NCBI RefSeq assembly: GCF_026262505.1
Contig: NW_026529259.1
Coordinates: 186,001-250,000, forward strand
DNA from: Trichomonas vaginalis G3
Taxonomy: Eukaryota > Parabasalia > Trichomonadida > Trichomonadidae
DNA: 64,000 bases
Direction of reading: 5' to 3'
Shown here: positions 17,335 through 25,544 of the stretch, piece after piece
Layout of the letters: the number at the start of each line of letters is the position of its first letter
How positions within the stretch are numbered: position 1 is the stretch's first letter
Notes under the pieces: model-generated
Seen by the model: only the letters and a program-made list of their open reading frames with translations
Told to the model about the DNA's origin: nothing
The model's database searches: none
Translations under genes and position numbers: made by a program

Positions 17335-18183
17335 ATGCTTTCAATAGAAAAAGAAAATTCAAGAGTTGCTACAACTAAACCATTAGATGAACTTTTTACT
17401 AACGTAGGTCAAAAGTTTGAGACAGAGACCGTAAAGCATGAAGGCTATCGTTTTGACTACCCACTAAGATGGTTAAGAGACCCATCCGTCACAAAAGCTA
17501 TTGGCTTTCGTAGAATGAAGTTCATTTCAGAAGCCATACATGGTTTTCCATTTACAGTCGGTTTTGAAGTTCGATACTATAACAAAGAAAAACGTACGTA
17601 TGAGAAATTTGAACAGGGAAAACTTTTACAAGTTAGTTTGCTTGTAAACTTAGAAACAACTCTTCAAGCTTTTCAAGAAAAAATAAACGATATCTATCTC
17701 GAATATGCAAAACAGTACAACATTGACGAAGGAGAGTACCATCTCGATATTTTATATGACAGGAAAAATGCAACTGTTAAAATCGATAGAATAGAAGACC
17801 TTGGAGAAAACGTTTATATTTCTACAAAATATAACAACTTGGCATGGTATAGATTTTTGAGGATGTTAAATCAGCCTGCAGCATATCCAGTACACCCGAA
17901 CTTTTATGAAGTCGAAAACCCTAATGGAACATATGAAAATGTTTTCGACCCAGATGCTATTATAGTTCATGCTTCATTTTCTGGTGCACAAAACTCTTTT
18001 TTATGCTTGGCAAATGACTTTTACGAAAAACCTACAAAGCTATATGAACCACCAAGTGGAAGTATTTCAGACTTTCAAGTATGGTTTACAACAGATGGAA
18101 GAAAAAGAATAATTCCATTATACCATGCGTTTTACTTAGAACTTAGTTTCATATACAACTACTATCGAACGGTAAAAATATAA
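17335..18183 (+). CDS. Conserved Maverick protein, RWL-motif family (copy 2)
   Basis: 282 residues, clear paralogue of 10004-10864: TKPLDELFTNVGQ, YRFDYPLRWLRDP, KAIGFRRM, LETTLQAFQEKINDIY, YEPPSGSISDFQVWFTTDG. Presence of both in one element implies distinct roles or a heteromer. It lies beside the fibre gene, which fits a role in the vertex or spike. Function unproven. Confidence 0.6.
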   Translation: MLSIEKENSRVATTKPLDELFTNVGQKFETETVKHEGYRFDYPLRWLRDPSVTKAIGFRRMKFISEAIHGFPFTVGFEVRYYNKEKRTYEKFEQGKLLQVSLLVNLETTLQAFQEKINDIYLEYAKQYNIDEGEYHLDILYDRKNATVKIDRIEDLGENVYISTKYNNLAWYRFLRMLNQPAAYPVHPNFYEVENPNGTYENVFDPDAIIVHASFSGAQNSFLCLANDFYEKPTKLYEPPSGSISDFQVWFTTDGRKRIIPLYHAFYLELSFIYNYYRTVKI

Positions 18184-18187
18184 TTTT

Positions 18188-18430
18188 TTAATACGGTTGA
18201 GGTGTTGGATTTGGTTGCCAACTAGACTGTGGTGCAGGTTCAGGCTGTTGTATAACAGGAGCTTGCTCTTCTGGTTCAGGGTCTTTAGGTATAATACCAA
18301 CGAACTGACCTACTCTTTTACCAATATTTTTGACTCCGTTCCAAATTCCTCTTCCTACGGTTTTTATTCCATTCCATATACCTCTTCCAACATTTCGAAA
18401 GAAGTTTCCTATTCTTCCAAAGAAACCCAT
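18188..18430 (-). CDS. Small amphipathic Gly/Trp-rich protein
   Basis: 80 residues: MGFFGRIGNFFRNVGRGIWN with two repeats of VGRGIWNG, then a Pro/Gln-rich tail. The first 45 residues form a strongly amphipathic cationic helix, as in membrane-lytic viral peptides. Ends 5 bases from the convergent gene at 17335-18183. Confidence 0.55.
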   Translation of the reverse strand: MGFFGRIGNFFRNVGRGIWNGIKTVGRGIWNGVKNIGKRVGQFVGIIPKDPEPEEQAPVIQQPEPAPQSSWQPNPTPQPY

Positions 18431-18448
18431 TTTACTATATGTAAAAAT

Positions 18449-18811
18449 CTAATGTCCACCTAGTCTCTTACGTTTCCTGTTGAGTTCCATAGCATTCTTT
18501 AACTGGAGCTCATACATTCTGTTTCTCCTCTGGTAGAAAACATATTCTGGGTCAACTCCTGTGTTCGCGTCATCTGCATAAAGTTGTTTATATCCCACTT
18601 CGGGGTTTGTATAAAACTCTTTCCATCTCATATTTGCATACCATGGTGGCAAACCTAACGCAGCGTCATTTGACATGGCAGTTTGCATTTGTACATCTGT
18701 TGGCACTTGACCATAGTTTGCCATTGCAGTTTGTATTCTAACTTCATTTGGAATATTCTCTGGGTTTGGTTGTCCAGGTTGCTGTGCATTCGCTAAGTTC
18801 TGTGCGTCCAT
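18449..18811 (-). CDS. Small Gln/Asn-rich protein
   Basis: 120 residues. Contains a duplicated stretch (VRIQTAMANYGQVPTDVQ, then MQTAMSNDAALG), then RWKEFYTNPEVGYKQLY and a basic end NRKRKRLGG. Located in a run of closely spaced minus-strand small genes. Possibly a capsid-associated or core protein; not recognised. Confidence 0.5.
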   Translation of the reverse strand: MDAQNLANAQQPGQPNPENIPNEVRIQTAMANYGQVPTDVQMQTAMSNDAALGLPPWYANMRWKEFYTNPEVGYKQLYADDANTGVDPEYVFYQRRNRMYELQLKNAMELNRKRKRLGGH

Positions 18812-18834
18812 TTAATATTAGATAAAAATATCTC

Positions 18835-18966
18835 TTACGAGTACATATACTGAACATTTGCAGGCATTGGTTCATCTTCATATTCTCTATATCTTTCTGC
18901 CACGTCAAATAAGTAAATGACACAATGGAAAAAACCTAAAACTAACAATCCGATTTCAAACCACAT
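18835..18966 (-). CDS. 43-residue single-span membrane protein
   Basis: MWFEIGLLVLGFFHCVIYLF forms one membrane span, followed by a charged tail (DVAERYREYEDEP). The start overlaps the 3' end of the methyltransferase gene by 25 bases, and the gene lies between two other minus-strand genes. Small membrane proteins are common in related virophages. Confidence rests on composition and gene-tight packing. Confidence 0.45.
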   Translation of the reverse strand: MWFEIGLLVLGFFHCVIYLFDVAERYREYEDEPMPANVQYMYS

Positions 18967-19769
18967 TTACTTACTAGTAAAATTTCTTTGTTATGACACT
19001 TTCTCCGGTTTATAGGACCTCTCTCATATTCTATCTTGTCATATCTAAACTCATAGTCATGTATGTCCTCTAACCATCTCATAACGGTTTCCAAACCACT
19101 TTTATCGGATGTAAAGTAAAAGCATGGATGGTTATGTAAAACGTCTAAAGTTTCTAAAGAGTCTCTCAAAGTCCAGTCTACTTGGTATTGAAAATCCCAT
19201 GTGTTATAGAACGGCGGGTCCACTATAAAGAAAACATTTTCCTTGTCTTTATATTTTTCATACAACTCTGTCCAATGACATCTCACAAACTCTATACCCT
19301 CAATATATTTTTCTATGTTCTCTTTGAAAACATTTGTATAGTTAAGATATAAAACTTTTGACATAAGTGTTTCAATGTCATGAACTCTTATAGCACCACT
19401 ATATAATAGTCTAGCAGATATACTATCCCAGTCAATATACTCTGCCTTTTTCAAAACCTCTCTGACAGTATTTTTCTTATCTAATGGTATACGTTCCATC
19501 TTACCTATAGGTATCTTTTCTTTTAACTCTTTCAATATTTTGTTTGTGTCTGGTATATGTTTGAGACGGTTCATATAGTTGTCGAAGTCATTGCATATAA
19601 TCTTTGAGTCAGGAAATACGGTATGACATAAATGAGATATATAGAAACTTCCACCGAACAAATCTACAAATGTTAGACCATTCGGTAGTTTCTTAAGTTC
19701 TCTCAATATAATATCTTTACATCTACTCTTATTTCCAAAGAAGGGTAACGGTGGTTTTGTAAAATTCAT
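18942..19769 (-). CDS. DNA N6-adenine methyltransferase (D12/Dam class)
   Basis: 275 residues. Motif X/AdoMet entry PLPFFGNKSR near residue 10, motif I VDLFGGSF near 35, and the catalytic DPPFYNTW near 184, in the order of the Dam-like alpha class. Transfers methyl from S-adenosylmethionine to adenine N6 in DNA. Terminal gene of M2. In an element it could mark its own DNA, protect it from a nuclease (an HNH gene lies in M2), or influence host expression; the target sequence cannot be read from here. Looks whole. Confidence 0.85.
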   Translation of the reverse strand: MNFTKPPLPFFGNKSRCKDIILRELKKLPNGLTFVDLFGGSFYISHLCHTVFPDSKIICNDFDNYMNRLKHIPDTNKILKELKEKIPIGKMERIPLDKKNTVREVLKKAEYIDWDSISARLLYSGAIRVHDIETLMSKVLYLNYTNVFKENIEKYIEGIEFVRCHWTELYEKYKDKENVFFIVDPPFYNTWDFQYQVDWTLRDSLETLDVLHNHPCFYFTSDKSGLETVMRWLEDIHDYEFRYDKIEYERGPINRRKCHNKEILLVSKCGLKSDC

Positions 19770-19859
19770 TTTATATATATAATAAAAATGTTTTTTCCTG
19801 AAAAGTGACAGAAAAGTGACGGGGGGCTAGAGGGCACGAAGTGCCTGGAAGCCCCACTA

Positions 19860-19897
<38 letters not shown>

Positions 19898-20141
19898 ATA
19901 TAGATTATATGATTTATACATATGAAAAATAATATATAAAAATATAATTTTGAGATAATTATGTAAATAATATTTTAAATATTTGAATTTGAGGTATAAT
20001 TTTATAGTAAAATATATTATAAAGAGTATTTATATAAATATTGTAAAATAATATAAGTAATAAAAATTGAGACCCCCTCCCTGTTTTTGATGTTTTGTCA
20101 CTTTTTCGGTAATTCTTATTGTTTCTCAGTTCAAGAACAAC
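19770..20141. other. Non-coding stretch: hairpin, T34 run, AT-rich DNA
   Basis: No gene seen. It holds two GAAAAGTGAC copies (19799-19820), the hairpin at 19823-19855, an uninterrupted run of 34 T (19863-19896), about 170 bases of nearly pure A/T, and GTCACTTTTTCGG near 20097, inverted relative to the GAAAAGTGAC copies. This may be host spacer between two elements or the edge of one. Confidence 0.6.
19823..19855. repeat. GC-rich hairpin before a T34 run
   Basis: GGGGCT pairs with AGCCCC; inside, GGCAC pairs with GTGCC around a GAA loop. The T run starts 7 bases later. It looks like a terminator or Pol III-type 3' end, but it also resembles the double-hairpin repeats found in the Maverick genes. 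Confidence 0.7.
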
Positions 20142-20855
20142 TTACTGACCTGCTGCCAAAATCTGCTCGATGGAAGCTGTCGTTATGCCAATCTGAGGAG
20201 CCCCAGCAGGTTTCATCGAACGAATCTTCAAAAGAGCATCTTCCGTGAAAAGTGCTATTGGTTTTGTAAACTTCTTTGCTTTCAATTCATCTGGACCGTC
20301 TCTGTCACCAGTATATTGTATTTGAACTGTACCAACAGTTGAAATACCACCCATAAAGTCTTCTGAGTCAGCAAATGGAATGCCAAGCCAAAAGTTTGAA
20401 CGGTCTCCATTTGTATATTGAGTTTTTTGACCTCCTGTATGAGTCCATACTTTCACATATGGCATAATAGAACTTTGCATTTCAGGGTTAATGGTTGTTG
20501 TGAAGTTGTTGTTAAAGTTCATAGCATCTAATGTCAAGTTGTATGACCTCATATCCTCAACTGTAGAATATTCTTCTCTTGGATAATATTTGCCATCTAT
20601 GTTTATATGATATTTAATACCAGGGTTGTAGAAACAAGAATAGTCATTTATAGTTCGTCTGAACAGTACAAACATAGTATCTGCATGTTTCATTGCAGTT
20701 GTTAAAGCAATATCTGTTCTTGCACCTGCGGCTCCTGGATTTTGGTTTCCAACTTCACCTGCAAAGTCTTTGACAGATATTTGGTGTATAGGGAACATAA
20801 GTGGAACTGCAATATATTTGGCAGCTAAAGCATTTGAAATATCTGGGTCCAACAT
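20142..20855 (-). pseudogene. Major capsid protein, lineage 1, interrupted by M3
   Basis: C-terminal 237 residues of an MCP almost identical to the one at the window start. The sequence stops exactly where the M3 terminus AGTTAGTAT begins. Similarity to the first copy ends shortly past the stop codon (GTTCTTGAACTGA). This is the left target of M3, or the left partner of a rearrangement. Confidence 0.85.
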
Positions 20856-21114
20856 AGTTAGTATCCCTAAGTTGTGTACTGTGGCACTGCGCGCCTCCGT
20901 ACACCACTTAGCGGTTTTGACACTTAACGAAACCGGTAACGTATATTTTACAACACAACCATAACACCAACTTAACCTTAAATATTTACAAAACCATCTG
21001 ACACATAAACGACTTCACTAACGAACTCACTAACGAATTCACTACCGTCCTCACTAAATAAAAAATAACCTTATTTTTATTTTTTTTTTAAATTTTTTAT
21101 TTCATTACAAAGAC

Positions 21115-21549
21115 ATGTCCGACTACATTTACTATGACTCTTTCCCAGAACGTTTCCGTGAACTATTCAAAACTCAAGTAAAACTGAGAAACATGCATTT
21201 TAACAAAGACAGACCCATTGACGATGAAAGAAACCCTGAATATATTACAATCCATTATGATGCTAAATTTATTGCATACATTCCTTATGGACGTAGAGGA
21301 ACGAAAACTATTTCAACAATGACGAAAAATTATTTCTGGAGCGATGAAGAAAATTGCCTTATCTACATAAATGCATACTTAAATAAAGCTACATATTGTA
21401 CAAAAGAAGGTTGGACTGGATTTGAGCTCTACATATACGACGACGATGGAAACAGACGTTGTGTATACCCATACGATAATATGTACCATTGTTTTCATCA
21501 AGCATTAAACGAATACATAGTCAGTAAGGGTCTCATTCCTGTTGAGTAG
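21115..21549 (+). CDS. TIR-encoded 144-residue protein (left copy)
   Basis: Starts MSDYIYYDSFPERFRELFKT. The right TIR holds the same gene (42774-43208) with only a few residue changes. Beta-rich C-terminal half (GWTGFELYIYDDDGNRRCVY). The pattern YDDDGNRRCVYP recalls the YDTNGKRVSL strand of the 106-residue gene at the same place in M5. Because it lies in the TIR, it is present twice and its sequence is copied between ends. Possibly a terminus-binding factor; unproven. Confidence 0.65.
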   Translation: MSDYIYYDSFPERFRELFKTQVKLRNMHFNKDRPIDDERNPEYITIHYDAKFIAYIPYGRRGTKTISTMTKNYFWSDEENCLIYINAYLNKATYCTKEGWTGFELYIYDDDGNRRCVYPYDNMYHCFHQALNEYIVSKGLIPVE

Positions 21550-21638
21550 ATATGCTTTATTTTTGTTCCCACATTTATTTAAAAATAAATGATATCACCA
21601 CCCTCACACGTATGAAAACATAGCACAAAAATAAATTT

Positions 21639-21686
21639 AGGTGAAGTGGTGAGATGTCACCCGTTTTTTCACCTCTTTTTTCACCC
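21639..21686. repeat. AGGTGA-iteron hairpin (copy e), in the left TIR
   Basis: AGGTGAAGTGGTGAGATGTC followed by two TCACC units in reverse. Its mirror copy (j) is at 42621-42669 in the right TIR. Confidence 0.8.
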
Positions 21687-21697
21687 ACTTGAATTCA

Positions 21698-22222
21698 TTA
21701 CTTTATAACTCTCTTCCTTGGTTTCTTTTTAGTTGCTTTCTTCACGTCTGTCTCCAGCTTAACTGTCTTTCTTCTTCGTCCGTAATGATACCAGTTACTT
21801 CCACCAGTCAATGGGTCAAATGGTCTTTCGTAAGGGTTTCCATACATTCCATAGGGACCATACGGAAGAACTACTGGTGGAGAAGAAACATTTTCTTTAG
21901 TTCCATCGACTCTATTTAAATGCATTGTTTCACCTTTCATCTGGTCATTAAAGTCTTTTGCATGTTTTGCAAACTCATCGTCCTTTCCTAAAGCATTTTC
22001 TGACTCAGTCGCAACCAAATTGGATGCTTTATTTATGAGCCCTATTTTATTTAATCTTAACTTCTTTGCAACCCAGCCTCCAATCTTTCCTTTATTTGCA
22101 TCTAATGTCTTCGAAACTCTTCCTCCACTCATTTTATTTACTGCGTCATAAGCCCCAAGTGCTTTTGCTCCAAATGCTAATGCTTTTGTTCCCATTGCGC
22201 CTAAAGCTGCCCAAGCTACCAT
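21698..22222 (-). CDS. Small Ala/Gly-rich virion-like protein
   Basis: 174 residues: hydrophobic N-terminus MVAWAALGAMGTKALAFGAK, a basic middle (VAKKLRLNKIGL), a Gly/Pro/Tyr-rich segment (PYGPYGMYGNPYERP) and a very basic end (RRRKTVKLETDVKKATKKKP). The layout resembles adenovirus-type core or membrane-acting capsid proteins. Its ATG directly follows the stop of the next gene (TAAATG). An almost identical copy is at 45168-45692. Confidence 0.6.
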   Translation of the reverse strand: MVAWAALGAMGTKALAFGAKALGAYDAVNKMSGGRVSKTLDANKGKIGGWVAKKLRLNKIGLINKASNLVATESENALGKDDEFAKHAKDFNDQMKGETMHLNRVDGTKENVSSPPVVLPYGPYGMYGNPYERPFDPLTGGSNWYHYGRRRKTVKLETDVKKATKKKPRKRVIK

Positions 22223-22420
22223 TTACACCATATTAAAATCATCTCTCTTCAATATTATCTCATAAAAGTTCTCTTTACTGGAGAAAGTCAATGAAACATA
22301 AACATTCTCATTCATAAACTTCTTTCTTATCTCATCTATACGCTTCAAAATGTCTGAACAATTGCTAACATCTTCTACAACAGTTATTTCATCATGAATG
22401 ACCTTTAAAAACAAGCTCAT
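22223..22420 (-). CDS. 65-residue protein, unknown
   Basis: Starts MSLFLKVIHDEITVVEDVSN. Helical/beta mixed, acidic; no motif. Start and stop abut its neighbours exactly (TAAATG at both junctions), each preceded by GATTTTAATA. Whole in M3, broken in M5. Confidence 0.5.
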   Translation of the reverse strand: MSLFLKVIHDEITVVEDVSNCSDILKRIDEIRKKFMNENVYVSLTFSSKENFYEIILKRDDFNMV

Positions 22421-23304
22421 TTAATATGCTATTAAAATCATCTCAATAATGAGTCCATCCTTTCCGTCTTTGGGTAGCACAACATCTTTCATTGAAGAAG
22501 GTTCAACAAGTCTTATATTAAACTTACTGACAAAGTTTGTTATACTATAATGCTTCGGCGGCGAATACATATAGTTTGAAAGACATAATATAGATTCTTC
22601 AGCAAATTCACTTATACTGGATTTTATAACAATGTTCTCACGAGACCAAATACCACCAATTGACAATCTTGTAAGCAATCCTGCTGAACCTTCTACTGTA
22701 AACGTCGATGGTAACATTCCACGAAGGTCATCTATTGACATCGTTGAGTCACTGAATTTAAATATTTTCTTAAAGCAATCGTCATTATCTAACCATGCAA
22801 TAGCTTTGAAGTTTTTCATTCGAATATACATCTGCTTCATTAAATGTAAAACCTGACTTCTTTGCAGAGATGACTTTAAAATCTATTGAGTTTGTTTCAA
22901 AATTATATGCTATGCTAACTTCTGAAGGTAATGGATGTCCTTCCGCAGTCAGTTGTTCTCTCACTACCGTTTGAAGCTTTGTGTTAAAAACTTTCATGTC
23001 ATCTCCTGTGTCTAGGTTCACATACACAGCAACAGGAAAACTATCTTGCTTCTTTGTTTCATCATTATACCTCAAAACATTAAAGTTCTTCAATAATATT
23101 GTTCTTCCTGCTGGAATACTTCTAACTTGTCTTATTTCAATAGCTTTCTCACCTCCTACATACTCTACCCAGTGTCTTGGATATTCATAAGTATACTGAC
23201 TTTCTTGAATTTTGGTTGGTTTCATCATAACGTGTTCATAGTATATCTTTATACTCTGTCAGTTAGACTCGGTGCTATGTTCTGAATATATTTCTGACTT
23301 GCAT
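22421..23304 (-). pseudogene. RWL-motif family protein, M3 copy, broken
   Basis: Counterpart of the 293-residue gene at 45890-46771 of M5, which looks whole. Shares EYPRHWVEYVGGEKAIEIR, matching the FDYPIRWL/KAIGFR core of M2. Divergent from the ATPase gene with a 16-base spacer. Broken copy, about one or two breaks. Confidence 0.7.
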
Positions 23305-23320
23305 TTTTAATGGAGATAAA

Positions 23321-24204
23321 ATGAAGCATTTAATACATGACGTAGATGAAGACATGAATGAAACTACAGACAAACTTAACTCTTCTCTCATTCTTCCTTT
23401 CAGTAAGGACTATGAGTTCTGTTCAAATGGTGTTTATTTCTATTGTGGAAAGATGGGGTCAGGTAAGACATTTAACCTCATTCGTCATATACTCATAACA
23501 GAGCGTTTAGGTCAAGATTCATATTATGACCAAATCATTATATCAGCAACTTCAGACTCTATGGACTCAACAGCGAAAACATTTATGTCAAAAGTTCAAG
23601 CCTCTGTAAAGTTCCAGATAGCGAACTCATTGAATTTCTTCAACGTTACATTCGACGTAAGAGGAAATATTATGCCATCGTTGAATTTATACAGTCAGGA
23701 ATGCAAAAGACTTCAGAAGAGATGGAAAGAATTATTGACAAACACCACTTACGTCAATACTCAGGAGTTTACGATATGAAACGACTTACAAACTACATTC
23801 TGTCAAAACTTTCAAAATACCCCTTCAAAAAGTATCCTTCAAACACTCTGCTCGTTTGCGACGACTTCGCCGGAAAAGGTTTAGTGTCAAAGCCTGACTC
23901 ACCATTAGCTAACATCATTACGAAAGTCAGACATTACCACTTAACTGTAGCAATACTTATGCAAACATGGAGGTTTTTAGCTTTAAACATAAAACGTCTC
24001 ATAACTGACTTCGTTATCTTTCAAGGTTTCTCACGCTATGATATTGAACTCATTTGGAAACAGTCAGGTATAACATTACCTTTTGAAGAAATTTGGGAAG
24101 CATATAAGTCTCTCATCTCTCCTCGTTCATACCTTGAGATTCATATCATGACTAATACCATTAAAGTCAAAAATATTCCATGGGAACGACCAACATTGTT
24201 TTAA
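23321..24204 (+). pseudogene. Packaging ATPase, M3 copy, broken
   Basis: A32/FtsK-HerA-type genome-packaging ATPase; Walker A (KMGSGKT) and Walker B (LVCDDFAG) regions are both visible. The M5 copy at 46788-47675 looks whole; this one is broken. It overlaps the convergent gene at 24201 by 4 bases. Confidence 0.8.
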
Positions 24205-24602
24205 AGTTTAACCTTCAATTGACTGATGGTAAACAAATTCCATGCATCTCTGTCGCCATTTCTGTTAATATTTTTGCTGTCATTCATATCATCCACTTCC
24301 CCATCCGTTAACTTTTGAGGATATGCGTTAGAATAGCTGTTCTTAAATGAAGGCTTTTCACCTTTTAGCGCATAAACTCTATAACTTTCTGCATACTTTA
24401 TGTTTGAACCTCCTGAGCCATCATTGACATAAATTTTTATAGGCTTCCACCCTTTGTTCATATTCCTGCTTCTTCCCTTTGCTCTTTTGTTCAGTAGTTC
24501 TACATCTTTATACACAGCTCCTGTCTCAGTGAATTCAACAATATTTTCATTCGTTAGCTTTACATTCAAACCCTTGTCGAGTATATTGTTCATTTCATAC
24601 AT
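24201..24602 (-). CDS. Conserved Maverick protein, 133 residues
   Basis: Start MYEMNNILDKGLNV at 24602 (or the Met at 24593); a longer frame would overlap the divergent gene. Contains KGWKPIKIYVNDGSGGSNIK and ESYRVYALKGEKPSF, a probable beta sandwich strand set. Three near-identical copies in the window (also 43648-44049 and 47672-48073). Shares a 25-base divergent promoter region with the gene at 24628. Function unknown. Confidence 0.6.
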   Translation of the reverse strand: MYEMNNILDKGLNVKLTNENIVEFTETGAVYKDVELLNKRAKGRSRNMNKGWKPIKIYVNDGSGGSNIKYAESYRVYALKGEKPSFKNSYSNAYPQKLTDGEVDDMNDSKNINRNGDRDAWNLFTISQLKVKL

Positions 24603-24610
24603 ATAAAAGG

Positions 24611-24621
24611 TTTTTATTCTA
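24611..24621 (+). promoter_or_regulatory. TCTA-like promoter motif
   Basis: TTTTTATTCTA, 6 bases before the ATG at 24628, identical in all three copies of this divergent gene pair. Confidence 0.5.
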
Positions 24622-24627
24622 TATGAA

Positions 24628-25278
24628 ATGAGAAGCAAATCCATCTTAGCTGGTGCCGTTAATGTTCCAATTGAACCAACATCAAATGTTGACTCACGAA
24701 CGACAAACAATATTGTCATAAAGAACTATAGTTCGGAGTGTTTGAAAGAAAAAGAACCAGAACTTAAGTCGGGAGGGCTCAAAGAGCCCATCTTGGCGCA
24801 TGGCGCCGTGAATTTAAACTCAGCTTCAAACGCTAACGCTACATCAGATGTTAAGTTAGAGTATCCACCACTGGACCAAGTTCTTTCAAGAGAAGCCAAC
24901 GACAACCCTTACACAAATGTTCAAACAAATCCTTCAGATAACGTAGACCATTACCTTCTTCAGTTATACCAAACAATTTTACTCAAAGACGATAAGAAGC
25001 TTTTGACAAATCTTATAAGCAAGAACCAAATAATTCTAACAAAGGAGGACCTTGAAAATGTTATATCACGAATAACAGGGAAGCAATGTGTCATTGACTA
25101 TCTCGACCCTGAAATCGAATGCTGTGGTCAAACGCCACCATTCATGAAAATAGGTAACATCCGCATCATTGAAACACCAGGAACTACAGGAGTTGAGTTT
25201 AAGTATAAATATTCGAACGAGTATACAAAACTTTCAACAGAATATAAACTTTGCTTGAAATATGTTTTAGTAAATTAA
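24628..25278 (+). CDS. Conserved Maverick protein with CC motif
   Basis: 216 residues, starting MRSKSILAGAVNVPIEP. The C-terminal domain (LLTNLISKNQIILTKEDLEN, DYLDPEIECCGQTPP) matches the M1 gene at 1602. This copy is 12 residues longer than the M5 copy (204) because a 36-bp double-hairpin repeat sits at 24772-24807 and is read through as GGLKEPILAHGA. The reading frame is kept. Function unknown; adjacent to minor capsid genes. Confidence 0.65.
   Translation: MRSKSILAGAVNVPIEPTSNVDSRTTNNIVIKNYSSECLKEKEPELKSGGLKEPILAHGAVNLNSASNANATSDVKLEYPPLDQVLSREANDNPYTNVQTNPSDNVDHYLLQLYQTILLKDDKKLLTNLISKNQIILTKEDLENVISRITGKQCVIDYLDPEIECCGQTPPFMKIGNIRIIETPGTTGVEFKYKYSNEYTKLSTEYKLCLKYVLVN
24772..24807. repeat. 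36-bp double-hairpin element inside a gene
   Basis: GGGCTC-AAA-GAGCCC, then ATCTT, then GGCGC-ATG-GCGCC. Absent at the same site in M4 (44216-44221 region) and M5 (48238-48243 region), where AAGTCGGTGAAT or AAATCCGTGAAT is continuous. A second, 36-bp copy with flipped loop lies at 48722-48757. Confidence 0.9.
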
Positions 25279-25544
25279 AGCAATTTGTAATATCTATCCA
25301 AAACTTCTTCAACAGTATCGAACTCATCTTCATAATGCAAACCTAATTTTATTGACTTGGTGCAGTTTTCACTAACACAATATAGCGCTTTGCGCTCGGC
25401 GCCTTTGACGCCTTTTTCTGTTCTCTTGACTGACATAACTAACTCATTTGTTTCATCAAACAGCAACAACCAAAGTTCATGACCTAATACATAACATTCA
25501 TACTTTATATTTTTAGCTCTGAGTTCTCTTGTAAGCTGTTGCAT
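25275..25544 (-). CDS. Small conserved Maverick protein
   Basis: 89 residues, starting MQQLTRELRAKNIKYECYVL. Relative of the M1 gene at 2190. The middle (KRTEKGVKGAERKALYCVSE) is coded by a GC-rich hairpin repeat (25384-25412), again in frame. Overlaps the next gene's 3' end by 40 bases. Function unknown. Confidence 0.6.
   Translation of the reverse strand: MQQLTRELRAKNIKYECYVLGHELWLLLFDETNELVMSVKRTEKGVKGAERKALYCVSENCTKSIKLGLHYEDEFDTVEEVLDRYYKLL
25384..25412. repeat. Double-hairpin element inside a gene
   Basis: AGCGC-TTT-GCGCT followed by GGCGCC-TTT-GACGCC. Conserved at 48886-48914 in M5. Confidence 0.75.

Larger units (their letters stand above)
10004..19769. mobile_element. M2: Maverick/Polinton with methyltransferase, divergent lineage
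   Basis: Block of Maverick genes: two copies of a conserved RWL-motif protein, HNH nuclease, PolB, several small virion-like genes, integrase, tail-fibre-like gene and N6-adenine methyltransferase. No terminal inverted repeats could be seen near 9.8-10.0 or 19.8-20.1 kb, so the limits are those of the outer genes. The integrase and fibre genes are broken (about four breaks in all); the others look whole. Divergence from M3 suggests an older or separate lineage. Confidence 0.75.
20856..21720 (+). repeat. M3 left terminal inverted repeat
   Basis: Matches the complement of about 42588-43476. Contains a GC-rich hairpin (GTGTAC...GTACAC at about 20872-20903), subterminal repeats of the type ACTAACGA(A/C)TTC near 21010-21050, the 144-residue gene, and iteron hairpin e. 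The match runs up to the stop codons of the first internal gene on each side; a short part behind the 144-residue gene is less alike. Confidence 0.85.

Noticed and set aside
20850-20855. Target-site duplication for M3
   Set aside because: CAACAT on the left and CTCACG on the right do not match, in this or a shifted register.
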